Origin: GCA-2693325 sp036343635
GTDB lineage: Bacteria; Latescibacterota; UBA2968; UBA8231
Assembly (NCBI GenBank): GCA_036343635.1
Contig: JAYYVF010000067.1
Span: forward strand, 1-64,000
DNA length: 64,000 nt
Reading direction: 5' to 3'
The notes beneath the pieces were generated by a model. That model had not been told where the DNA came from. It made no database searches and saw only the letters and a list, made by a program, of their open reading frames with translations. Below, piece after piece: positions 27,491-35,831 of this stretch (positions are counted from its first letter, which is position 1; each line of letters opens with the position of its first letter). A program made the translations under genes and the position numbers.

Positions 27491-29074
27491 TTATTCTTTC
27501 CGTGAATCAACCGCATCTCCATTTCGCTGTACCCATCGAAAAAACTTAGTCAACAACTGCTTATCTTCAATTTCCAAGCCTAAAACACGCAAGAGCATGA
27601 TGTAGGTAAGGAAGAAAACAAACAAAGTTACCACAGCACCTAAGATGTCGCCCATCACGAGTTGCCTGATCAGCCAACTCGTTAATCCAGCTAATATGGC
27701 AGCACATATAGGTTTCAGTTGTTCCACTCCAAATGGCGATACAGAAAATTCAGAATAGATCTGAAATGTCCTTAAACCATTCACAAGAATTGTTGAAAAA
27801 AGTGCACCTAAAGCAGCCCCCACGATACCCAAATTGAAGTATTCAATCAATGCGACATTGATAATAAAGTTACTTATTAGCCACACAAGGTTATTAAAAA
27901 AATTCAAAGATGGCTTTCCTACCATCGTGAGTAGTGGGTCAGTAAGAGCGAATAGGCCTTGTATCATCATACAGATACAGAGAATTAAAAGAACGTTGAT
28001 TCCTCTTTCAATTTGTTGAATCGGAAGAGCATTCATCGCTCCGCCACCAATTAACGCCAAAATAACATCGCCTATCATCAACAATGCAAAAAAAATGGGA
28101 AGATTAATCGTTAATATCCACCGGAATAAGACTTGGAATCTGACATTTAACTCGCTGTACTGTTTCTTGACTGCCAGTTCGCTAACAATAGAGCTGAATA
28201 TTGGATCAAATGCCTGAGATGCTTTTAGCATTAAGCTAGCAATCCGCCGTGCCAAGGCATAAATACCAACCATCTCTGCGGAAACAAAAAAACCTAGCAT
28301 TAAAACATCTAATTGAGTTAAAACTCCATAAAGAAGATTCCCAGCCGTTACCGGGAGAGAAAAATATGCAATATCCTTCCAGGGTCTATATTGACCCAAT
28401 TGCTGCCAACATTCACGAAAGGAAAATAGACGTGAAAAAAAGAAAACAGAGAGTGCAAATATCCCCACAGCCATTGACACTTGGACATATGCCACCGCAC
28501 GTAATTCACCTCCACCAATTCCAATGCACAACCCACCAATCAATAGTAAAAGCGGTCCCGCTATTGACAGAACGTAAACATCGTAAATCACAATCCTAAG
28601 TGATCGAATTGCGCCCATAAAAACCCAACACATTGCCAAAAAAGGAGCCGAGAATGACAGGATCCTTAGAGCCTCTGCAATTGGTTTATTGTAAAAATCA
28701 GCGATAAGATTTGAAAAGGCAAACACCCCTCCCATAACCAGCGTAGCCGAAATAAAAACTATTCCAAGGCCAGTAACGACAACACGCTCAACTGGATATA
28801 ATGCTTGCTCTCGAGCTCTAACGGAAAAACGCACAATTGAACGCTCCATACCAAACTGGGCAATTTTATTTAGCGTTGAAACAATCCCCCAAGACAAGGA
28901 ATAATAGCCCTGAACATCCAAACCCATGAAAAATGTAATTATCCAAAGAAATGCACCCCGGGAAGCTCGGCCTATTTTTCCAACAAACGTAATCAATCCC
29001 CCGCGGGCCAAGTCCCTATAATCACGTTTCTGTGAAAGTTCCCAATCTTCCAATCCATCCGAAGTTTCCTGCAT
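27491..29074 (-). CDS. Polysaccharide/lipid flippase of the MOP superfamily (Wzx-like)
   Basis: A 527-aa integral membrane protein with about 14 predicted hydrophobic segments, typical of the oligosaccharide/lipid flippase (Wzx, MATE-MurJ) superfamily. It begins with a hydrophilic N-terminus followed by GGLITFVGKIGRASRGAFLW, and has YFSLPVTAGNLLYGVLTQLDVLMLGFF and LNFFNNLVWLISNFIINVALI segments. A ribosome site (AGGAG) precedes ATG 29074. It heads the minus-strand operon with the nucleotidyltransferase and phosphotransferase, so its cargo is probably the lipid-linked product of that pathway. Confidence 0.85.
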   Translation of the reverse strand: MQETSDGLEDWELSQKRDYRDLARGGLITFVGKIGRASRGAFLWIITFFMGLDVQGYYSLSWGIVSTLNKIAQFGMERSIVRFSVRAREQALYPVERVVVTGLGIVFISATLVMGGVFAFSNLIADFYNKPIAEALRILSFSAPFLAMCWVFMGAIRSLRIVIYDVYVLSIAGPLLLLIGGLCIGIGGGELRAVAYVQVSMAVGIFALSVFFFSRLFSFRECWQQLGQYRPWKDIAYFSLPVTAGNLLYGVLTQLDVLMLGFFVSAEMVGIYALARRIASLMLKASQAFDPIFSSIVSELAVKKQYSELNVRFQVLFRWILTINLPIFFALLMIGDVILALIGGGAMNALPIQQIERGINVLLILCICMMIQGLFALTDPLLTMVGKPSLNFFNNLVWLISNFIINVALIEYFNLGIVGAALGALFSTILVNGLRTFQIYSEFSVSPFGVEQLKPICAAILAGLTSWLIRQLVMGDILGAVVTLFVFFLTYIMLLRVLGLEIEDKQLLTKFFRWVQRNGDAVDSRKE

Positions 29075-29192
29075 ACGTTGTTGCTCCTATATACAACTTT
29101 TTTGAGAATCATTACTCCTGACATACTTCCAATATACACATCACTGAGATTACAGGCACTGTCTCTTCCATCACTTAAATTGTGCTACCACG

Positions 29193-29221
29193 TTGACTTA
29201 CGTAAAATACACTTGTATATT
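29193..29221 (+). promoter_or_regulatory. Promoter of the plus-strand lipid/export operon
   Basis: TTGACT (29193-29198), 17-base spacer, TATATT (29216-29221). The predicted start near 29228 gives a leader of about 145 bases before the nucleotidyltransferase ATG at 29374. This 299-base divergent spacer should also contain the flippase promoter; I see no gene in it. Confidence 0.72.
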
Positions 29222-29373
29222 TTATTGACTGCAGGCGTTGTAATAACAGACTTGAATTCTGTTGTTTTTTGTTTGAGTCCGTCCCCTACTAAATGCAACG
29301 CTCCTAAACATTCGTTAGCCCTGTTGATATACTCCCTTTAAGATCCAACGGTGCTCTTTATGTATGGCAATTT

Positions 29374-30126
29374 ATGAAGGCATTTATTTTAGCGGCTGGC
29401 AGAGGCCGAAGACTCTGGCCTCATACTGCCAACTGCCCTAAGTGCCTCTTAAACGTAGGGGGAATTACTCTACTCGAAAGACAATTATTTCAACTCAAAG
29501 ATGCCGGTATTCAAGAAATAATTGTCGTGGGTGGATTTCAAATGGATTCCCTAACTTCAACTGTAAAACAAACCGGGATTACAGACGTCCACTTGGTTTA
29601 CAATCCTTTTTTTGCTCATTCAGACAATTTAATATCCTTGTGGTTGGCCAGATCTTACATGACTGGCCCCCAAGTATTACTAAACGGAGATATCATATTC
29701 AACCCCGATGCCCTTAGCAAACTGATATCTCTCGAATTCCCATGCACACTACTTACTCAGAAGAAGAGTTCTTATGAAGCTGATGACATGAAAATTATCG
29801 TAAGAGACACTAACGTTAAAAAAATAGGTAAAGATCTTTCTTGCTCTACTGCCACCGGAATCTCCTTAGGGCTCTTGAGTTTTAAAGAAACCGCAGCAAA
29901 CGTGCTTCGTTTAGCACTCGAGGAAATAGTACATAGCGAGAAGTCCCTAACTAGTCATTTCCCAGCCGTCATTCAATACATGATTGATGCTGGGCATCCG
30001 ATCTTCACCCATGAAGTACCGCCCTTTAACTGTAGTGATATAGACACTGTAACAGACTTAGAATTGATCCGTGAAGATTGGCATCGTTATTACCCCTCAA
30101 CTCAAGCACGATTTGCAGGAATCTAA
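29374..30126 (+). CDS. Nucleotidyltransferase (LicC/IPCT-like), second copy
   Basis: A 250-aa NTP transferase. The LAAGRGRRLWPHTANCPKCLL loop, ERQLFQLKDAGIQEIIVVGG, SDNLISLWLARSYM and LLNGDIIFNPDAL are colinear with the protein at 26761, with metal Asp in NGDIIF. The C-terminus has NCSDIDTVTDLELIRED, the second acidic site. It therefore probably activates a phospho-alcohol as a CDP derivative. Its TAA overlaps the ATG of the CDP-alcohol phosphotransferase by one base (TAATG), so the pair is translationally coupled. First gene of the seven-gene plus operon. Confidence 0.83.
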   Translation: MKAFILAAGRGRRLWPHTANCPKCLLNVGGITLLERQLFQLKDAGIQEIIVVGGFQMDSLTSTVKQTGITDVHLVYNPFFAHSDNLISLWLARSYMTGPQVLLNGDIIFNPDALSKLISLEFPCTLLTQKKSSYEADDMKIIVRDTNVKKIGKDLSCSTATGISLGLLSFKETAANVLRLALEEIVHSEKSLTSHFPAVIQYMIDAGHPIFTHEVPPFNCSDIDTVTDLELIREDWHRYYPSTQARFAGI

Positions 30127-31448
30127 TGGATCAGGCTATTCTACTATTTCCCTCCGGACCTGCAGGGAAAGCATTGTCATCCTCCCGCGTGGCAGGACTA
30201 AACCTGATAGACCGTCAGATCCGAACTCTAGATAGAGCCGGTATAAAGCATGTCAGTATCATATTACCCGAGGGTACAGAACTCGATTTACCATCGTGGA
30301 CTACAAAGTTAGATATTTCGAAACGTGTTAGCAGGCACGGTCAAGACATTGAACTCCCAAATCCTAGGTCTTCCTTTTTGGTGATTTTTGCAGAATATGT
30401 ACATCATCATAGTTCAATTAGTACCTTGCTCAAAAATGTAGAGACAACCAACAAAGTCTTAGTTCACGCTTCTCACCAACCTCCGCAACAAGTTCCCCTT
30501 CGCCGCGTCAATGATATGTTCGCCGAAGAAACCAATGTAGACTTAGTCTGTGCCAGCGGTTTGTTTCTCTGTCCACCCTCAAATCAATTAGCAAACTCAT
30601 TTTCCCGTTCTGAAGATCCCTGGCAAATTATCGTTAACGAACCAAAAGGTGATGTACATAAGAGTGAGGAAGCTCTTTGGTGTCGAGTCGATACAAAGGG
30701 TGGTGCACGGGCTGCAAAGCGAATGCTTTTTAGTCAAGTAACGAAAAAAACCAGTGGGTTCATTTCAAGAAACATAAACGCACGCATCTCTATTCCAACA
30801 AGCAAAGTGCTTGTCGATACAGGACTCAGTCCACATGCGATAACCGTATTATTTGTATTAACTACTGGTTTGGGGTCGGCTTATCTCGTCAGCGACCCAA
30901 GAAGCTATACAATACTTTTAGTCAGTGGGATACTCTGGCAATTTGCCGCAATATTTGATCGCTGTGACGGCGAAGTAGCACGAGTGAAACTCTGTGAATC
31001 AAAATTTGGAGCTTGGTTCGATACAGTTACTGACAATTTTGCTTATTTGTGTGGATGCGTCGGCACACTTATCGGCATGAATACTCTCCATCCTGACACC
31101 TCGATATATAATACCTTGGGACTCTCATCTATCTTTGCTATGACTTTGACCGTAATCATCCTCTATAGTTATGCTCGGAAAACCGGCACTGGAAGCCTAC
31201 AAAATTACTTGCGCGCATTGGCAGATGATGTTGATGAAAAAGATAAGATATGGATCCAAAAACTCATGGAGCACTACGGATTTATTGCCAAACGTGATTT
31301 TTTTTCGTTTTACGTTTTCGTAGTCCTTGCCGCTGGTCAACTTTCATTGGTCTATTGGTTCCTTGTAGTTGTCTTGCACATGACTGCCCTAGCGGTCATT
31401 ATGTCTCGCGGCTCCATGAATCGCCATATAGTAAAAAATGACTACTAG
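30126..31448 (+). CDS. CDP-alcohol phosphotransferase fused to degenerate nucleotidyltransferase-like domain
   Basis: A 440-aa protein starting at the ATG at 30126; a longer in-frame start lies inside the previous gene. Residues 1-200 resemble a nucleotidyltransferase (SSRVAGLNLIDRQIRTLDRAG, SSFLVIFAEYVHHH) but lack its catalytic loop. The C-terminal membrane domain has the complete phosphotransferase motif FDRCDGEVAR-x8-GAWFDTVTDN, with all four Asp, near residue 278. The architecture parallels bifunctional inositol-phosphate cytidylyltransferase/DIPP synthase, but here the active cytidylyltransferase is a separate protein. Likely product: a phosphodiester-linked lipid or solute. The ORF ends three bases before the UPF0104-like gene. 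Confidence 0.82.
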   Translation: MDQAILLFPSGPAGKALSSSRVAGLNLIDRQIRTLDRAGIKHVSIILPEGTELDLPSWTTKLDISKRVSRHGQDIELPNPRSSFLVIFAEYVHHHSSISTLLKNVETTNKVLVHASHQPPQQVPLRRVNDMFAEETNVDLVCASGLFLCPPSNQLANSFSRSEDPWQIIVNEPKGDVHKSEEALWCRVDTKGGARAAKRMLFSQVTKKTSGFISRNINARISIPTSKVLVDTGLSPHAITVLFVLTTGLGSAYLVSDPRSYTILLVSGILWQFAAIFDRCDGEVARVKLCESKFGAWFDTVTDNFAYLCGCVGTLIGMNTLHPDTSIYNTLGLSSIFAMTLTVIILYSYARKTGTGSLQNYLRALADDVDEKDKIWIQKLMEHYGFIAKRDFFSFYVFVVLAAGQLSLVYWFLVVVLHMTALAVIMSRGSMNRHIVKNDY

Positions 31449-31451
31449 TTT

Positions 31452-32513
31452 ATGAAACTACTAAAGCTAATCATACCTATGTTAGGTATTCTACTTCTTG
31501 GCTATCTGATCGGTTCCCTTGGTTCAGATCAGATAGTGCGTCACCTTGACGTCCTGAAGTGGACATTCCCTCAGGTACTAATACTAGCTTTTTCATGGCA
31601 TATAACTAATTCTATTGCCTGGCGATTTGCCTTCATGCCGGATAGTCCAACACCTACTATCAAAACACTCTTTAAGGGAAAATTAGCAGGCGAGGCCGTA
31701 AGCCAAATAACCCCTCTTGCTAATTTAGGGGGAGAACCTCTCAAAGCATATTTGCTACGTAAAACAACTCCGTCTTCAGATGCATTAGCTGCGGTCGTCG
31801 TGAATAAGGCCGCTCAAACTCTAACTGGAATCGCCTTCAGCGCTTTGGGTCTCAGCTTAGTCCTTTTACAATGGGATCTCCCTTTAACAATCCCCGCTCC
31901 GATCCAAATAGGCTTAGTAAGCTTAATGACGCTTGCCATTCTGGTCGTTTTAATCGTTTGGAAAAAACAAACACATCTTTTCTCATCAATTTTAAATTTG
32001 ATTGGAAAACTTGGCATAAGCACCGTGCGCGTTGAACAACGTATGGATAATGCACTTAGCATTGATGCCCGGATCCAGCAATTTTACCAATCTCATAAAT
32101 TTAGGTTTACAGCCGTTTTATTTTTCCATAGCCTCGGATGGATGCTTGGCACGTGTGAAACGTATATCATTCTGCGAACATTAGAGCCTTCATTTAATTT
32201 TTCCATAGCCTTTCTCATCACCTCTCTAACCGTAATTATCAATACTCTATTTGTTTTTATGCCATCAAACATCGGCGTTTTAGAAGGTGGACAGGTCTTT
32301 TTGATGACCACCTTAGGAATTAATCCTGCTATCGGACTGTCATTGGGTATTACAAAGCGTATGCGAAAAACATTTTGGCTCGTTGTTGGTTGGATTTTTC
32401 TCTCCCGTTTGAGTCGAGAAGCTTTGGACAATGAATTGCTCGAACGTCGTCCATTACGTCAAAAAACGACGGTTTCCTCAGCAAATATACCTCAGGAGTT
32501 ACATTATAATTGA
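31452..32513 (+). CDS. UPF0104/LPG-synthase-TM family membrane protein (HpnL-like)
   Basis: A 353-aa protein with roughly eight to nine hydrophobic segments. It belongs to the family of flippase-like membrane domains of lysyl-phosphatidylglycerol synthase (UPF0104), which includes HpnL of hopanoid loci and AglD-type proteins. Characteristic parts are LAGEAVSQITPLANLGGEPLKAYLLR near residue 77 and FMPSNIGVLEGGQVFLM near residue 270. The stop TGA overlaps the TTG start of the TolC-like gene. In this operon it may flip or present the lipid made by the upstream transferases. Confidence 0.82.
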   Translation: MKLLKLIIPMLGILLLGYLIGSLGSDQIVRHLDVLKWTFPQVLILAFSWHITNSIAWRFAFMPDSPTPTIKTLFKGKLAGEAVSQITPLANLGGEPLKAYLLRKTTPSSDALAAVVVNKAAQTLTGIAFSALGLSLVLLQWDLPLTIPAPIQIGLVSLMTLAILVVLIVWKKQTHLFSSILNLIGKLGISTVRVEQRMDNALSIDARIQQFYQSHKFRFTAVLFFHSLGWMLGTCETYIILRTLEPSFNFSIAFLITSLTVIINTLFVFMPSNIGVLEGGQVFLMTTLGINPAIGLSLGITKRMRKTFWLVVGWIFLSRLSREALDNELLERRPLRQKTTVSSANIPQELHYN

Positions 32514-33868
32514 AGCCAATAATTCTATTACTGATCAACTTGATGGCTCTTACGTGTCTTAAGGCCTCAGAATCTCCAGACACGTTAAATCTGAAACAGT
32601 TTTTGACGCTCTCTAAAAACCGTAATGCAGCGATAAAATCGGCTAACTGGAACAGGAAAGTTACTGAGGCAGAGTTACACAAAATGAAACGCATGCGTAT
32701 ACTTCCCAAGATACGCATAAGAAGCGAAAGTGGTATCGTCCCAGATGCAAAAGGTGACGTATTCAACCCTCCTTCCGACACACTTGGTATAAGGCCACTA
32801 GGTCCCTTCAACCGAACACAACTTGAAGCAGTTCAACCTATCTACCCATTTAGCCGCGGAAAAAAATTTCTGCAAGCAGCGACAAATAACATCGCTATTG
32901 CCGAAGCGAAACAAGAAGCTGCTATAGGTGAGGTTAATTATGAAATAAAGAAGTATTATCACGCCACTCTACTTGCACGGGATCTTTTTAGCCTAGCCGA
33001 GCGTCTTAGAACTGAAATAAGTTCACGAAGAGAAGAAATAGAAAGGACTTCTAGTTTATCTATCTCAGGTCCTTATGAGCTCGATTTGGCCTCTTTAGAA
33101 ATTGATATACTTGCGCGGGAAGCACGCGACCAAATGGCCGTAGCAAAACAAGCGTTGCTGGTTTCTGCCGGGCTGTCTTTAGATGAAGCTATCGTAATTG
33201 CAGCTCAATTTATAGCTCCCTTAGATATCAATGTTGTCGATCTTTTTGCTTTAGCCGAAAGCGCCATTGAACGAAGGCCTGAATGGCAAGAACTCCAAGC
33301 GGGCATCGCTGCAACAAGAGCACTGCATCGTGCAGCGATGGATGCCTACAAGCCAGAAATATATATCGGAGGAGGTATCCGATATGCACTTGCTCCGGGA
33401 AGAACAGACCAACACAATCCATTCGTCCGGGACGAATTTAATTCGTTCGGTGGAGGTATTTTCTTAGGGGTTAAACAATCCTTGGAATTCCACTTAATTG
33501 GTGCAGATATTGTCCGAGCAGAAGCTCAACATAAACAACTGACTTCGATGAACGACGGCGTAAAGGACATGCTTCGGCTCGACGTTTCAGAAAAATTAAA
33601 TTCCTTCCTAAGAGAAAGAGAGAACTTAACTATTTCAACCAAAAGAAGAAAGATCGCACGTCAGTGGCTCAAAGAAGCAAAAGACGAATATGAATTTGAT
33701 CCTGATACGTTCAAAGACTTAATAAAAGCTGTCGAGAAATGGGCTGAGGTTGAACGGCAATATTTCGATAGAATTTATCAGTTTAACCTTAGCGTTGCAG
33801 CTCTTGAAAAATCCTGTAGCGATACAATGATTAGTAATGAAAATCCATACTCACTTCCTTCAAATTAG
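32510..33868 (+). CDS. TolC-family outer membrane efflux protein
   Basis: A 452-aa periplasmic/outer-membrane protein. A signal peptide (MKPIILLLINLMALTCLKAS) is followed by the long amphipathic helical repeats of the OEP family (LNLKQFLTLSKNRNAAIKSANW; later LFALAESAIERRPEWQELQA). Start is TTG at 32510 with AGGAG upstream. Position in an operon with RND and MlaC-like genes suggests it helps move the product through or into the outer membrane rather than exporting drugs. No membrane-fusion protein gene is adjacent, which is unusual for a tripartite pump. Confidence 0.8.
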   Translation: MKPIILLLINLMALTCLKASESPDTLNLKQFLTLSKNRNAAIKSANWNRKVTEAELHKMKRMRILPKIRIRSESGIVPDAKGDVFNPPSDTLGIRPLGPFNRTQLEAVQPIYPFSRGKKFLQAATNNIAIAEAKQEAAIGEVNYEIKKYYHATLLARDLFSLAERLRTEISSRREEIERTSSLSISGPYELDLASLEIDILAREARDQMAVAKQALLVSAGLSLDEAIVIAAQFIAPLDINVVDLFALAESAIERRPEWQELQAGIAATRALHRAAMDAYKPEIYIGGGIRYALAPGRTDQHNPFVRDEFNSFGGGIFLGVKQSLEFHLIGADIVRAEAQHKQLTSMNDGVKDMLRLDVSEKLNSFLRERENLTISTKRRKIARQWLKEAKDEYEFDPDTFKDLIKAVEKWAEVERQYFDRIYQFNLSVAALEKSCSDTMISNENPYSLPSN

Positions 33869-33881
33869 ATCTATTTTCTTT

Positions 33882-35138
33882 ATGAAACGGAATTTAACAA
33901 AAGCCTTTGTACTATTAGTCTGCCTACATTCGTCAACAAAAGCCGTAGATATTTCCATAAGCAACTCAATACAGCAGGTACAAAACAGCCTATCTGAAAA
34001 TCCACGGCAAATGAAAAACTTATCTGCTTCGTTAGTAGACCGATGGCTTGATATCAGGTTATTTACCGAATTAACCTTTGAATCGTATATAAAAGATAGT
34101 TTGGAATCATACGAGAATGTATTAACACAGCAGAAATTCGATCGTCTTGTAAGGCAATACCAAACTAGGTTGTCTATAGCATTCCGAAAAAAGCTTATCC
34201 ACGATTTGGACAAATTACTGACGAGCAAAGATTTCAAACATCTTAGCCTAACGTCAATAAAAACAAACGGAGACCTTAAAAGTGCAACCGTAGAAATTCA
34301 ATCAAAATTAATTTCGAAGAGTATTGAATTCAGCATGCGTTTCGACGGCGAAAAATGGATTGTAGTTGCTGTAAAAACCGAAAAGAGCGTGCTTTCTGAA
34401 TACTACCGATCTCTTTTTCAAAACGTAACCAAAAACGTTTACTCTCTCCCAGTTCTCATCGCACAATTAACTCAAACTGACTACATAAATTTAGAAGATT
34501 TTTCCATGTCTACTCTTGGCGAATTACCTTTAGATTGGGGATCATGGAGGAAAAAAGACAAGGGTAAGCCTATGCCCTATCAAGTTGAAGGCATTTCTGA
34601 ACATTATCTAGCTGCTCGAGATTCAGGATATTCGGTTATACTAGGAAAATTTCTTCACTGGAATCCACGCGAATATCCTTTGCTGACCTGGTGTTGGCGA
34701 TCAAATCACCTGCCCCCCGGCGGTAATGAGTTTGTTAATGAGGCAAATGACAGTGCCGTTGGACTGTACGTAATATTTTCTCAGAATTGGCTACGCGTAC
34801 CAAAGCAGATTAAATATGTCTGGAGCAGTACACTTCCCTTAGGAACCATTGGCAGACGGAACAAAATGTTCCGTCCCTGGTTCTTCGTAAAAGAGAGCGG
34901 CGAAAAAAATGTAGGCCATTGGCAGTTTGAAATAGTAGATCTAGAACATGACCATAATCTTAAACTCGGGGGGCCACCAGCAAACCGAACAATAGGTTTA
35001 GGTATACTTAGTGACGCAAATTCCACAGACTCTTATGCTGAAGGGTTTTACGGTGACTTTAGAGCTTGGAAACGTCCTATCGGTGATGTGCAGACAATTT
35101 CCGATCACTGCGGTTTATTGCGCAAAGAGTACGATTGA
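33882..35138 (+). CDS. Secreted MlaC-like + DUF3047 fusion protein
   Basis: A 418-aa protein with signal peptide MKRNLTKAFVLLVCLHSSTKA. ATG at 33882 is preferred over 33837 because it begins this signal sequence. Residues about 30-195 match the MlaC/Ttg2D phospholipid-carrier fold (VDRWLDIRLFTELTFESYI, then YQTRLSIAFRKKL and a beta-rich VEIQSKLISKSIEFSMRF-type sheet). Residues about 205-418 are a DUF3047 domain (NPREYPLLTWCWRSNHLPPGG, IKYVWSSTLPLGT, FYGDFRAWK), function unknown. The gene overlaps the 3' end of the TolC-like gene. A carrier fused to a beta-sandwich suggests ligand presentation in the periplasm. Confidence 0.8.
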   Translation: MKRNLTKAFVLLVCLHSSTKAVDISISNSIQQVQNSLSENPRQMKNLSASLVDRWLDIRLFTELTFESYIKDSLESYENVLTQQKFDRLVRQYQTRLSIAFRKKLIHDLDKLLTSKDFKHLSLTSIKTNGDLKSATVEIQSKLISKSIEFSMRFDGEKWIVVAVKTEKSVLSEYYRSLFQNVTKNVYSLPVLIAQLTQTDYINLEDFSMSTLGELPLDWGSWRKKDKGKPMPYQVEGISEHYLAARDSGYSVILGKFLHWNPREYPLLTWCWRSNHLPPGGNEFVNEANDSAVGLYVIFSQNWLRVPKQIKYVWSSTLPLGTIGRRNKMFRPWFFVKESGEKNVGHWQFEIVDLEHDHNLKLGGPPANRTIGLGILSDANSTDSYAEGFYGDFRAWKRPIGDVQTISDHCGLLRKEYD

Positions 35139-35195
35139 AACGATCGGACGAATAGCAAGACTTAATATCGGCCGGCGTATTTGGAGGATGCATAT

Positions 35196-35825
35196 ATGAA
35201 GCATGTATTGCGAACGATTTTTTTCAGCATATTTTTGTCTGTAGCCACAAAAGCAACCTCCAGTGAGGTTGATGAATTATCACAACCGCTGACTGGTCCG
35301 ATCACCTCGCTAAAGGCTCACGACGAAAAAGTACGTAATCTTCTTAAGGATCAGGGGGATACTCTTAATACAGTAATAAGAGATACTTTAAAACTAAGAA
35401 TTAACTCTATTTTTGACTTTAAGGAACTCAGTAAACTCGCATTAGGAACTCATTGGGAACAGATTACTGAACAAGAAAAAAAACAGTTTGTTAACACGTT
35501 TAGTGCGATAATCCGCGAGCAGAACTTTGACACTTTTCTGACCTACTATCGTGACGGAAAACTAAATTATGATGAAGAATATGTGGATGGAGAAACCGCA
35601 ACAGTTAACGCCTCGGTCCCACTCAAGCGTGGGTCAGTAAGCATCGCATATTCTATGCACGTTGTCGATAAAACCTGGCAGATATACGACGTCGCTATAG
35701 ACAGCGCTAGTACTGCCGAAGGAAACCGAAAACGCTACGACAGGTATATTAGGAAACATTCGTATGAAAAACTTATTCTCCAATTGGAAAAACAACTAGA
35801 CCGATTAAAGCACACTGGGAAATAA
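35196..35825 (+). CDS. MlaC/HpnM-like periplasmic lipid carrier
   Basis: A 209-aa toluene-tolerance/MlaC-family protein. The ATG at 35196 follows GGAGG (35183-35187); the TTG at 35181 would include the ribosome site. Signal peptide MKHVLRTIFFSIFLSVATKA, then the fold signature FDFKELSKLALGTHWEQITEQ, FVNTFSAIIREQNFDTFLTYY and KTWQIYDVAIDSASTAEGNR. MlaC proteins carry a phospholipid across the periplasm; HpnM is the hopanoid-locus relative. It precedes the RND gene by six bases, the same order as hpnM-hpnN. Confidence 0.87.
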   Translation: MKHVLRTIFFSIFLSVATKATSSEVDELSQPLTGPITSLKAHDEKVRNLLKDQGDTLNTVIRDTLKLRINSIFDFKELSKLALGTHWEQITEQEKKQFVNTFSAIIREQNFDTFLTYYRDGKLNYDEEYVDGETATVNASVPLKRGSVSIAYSMHVVDKTWQIYDVAIDSASTAEGNRKRYDRYIRKHSYEKLILQLEKQLDRLKHTGK

Positions 35826-35831
35826 TTCATT

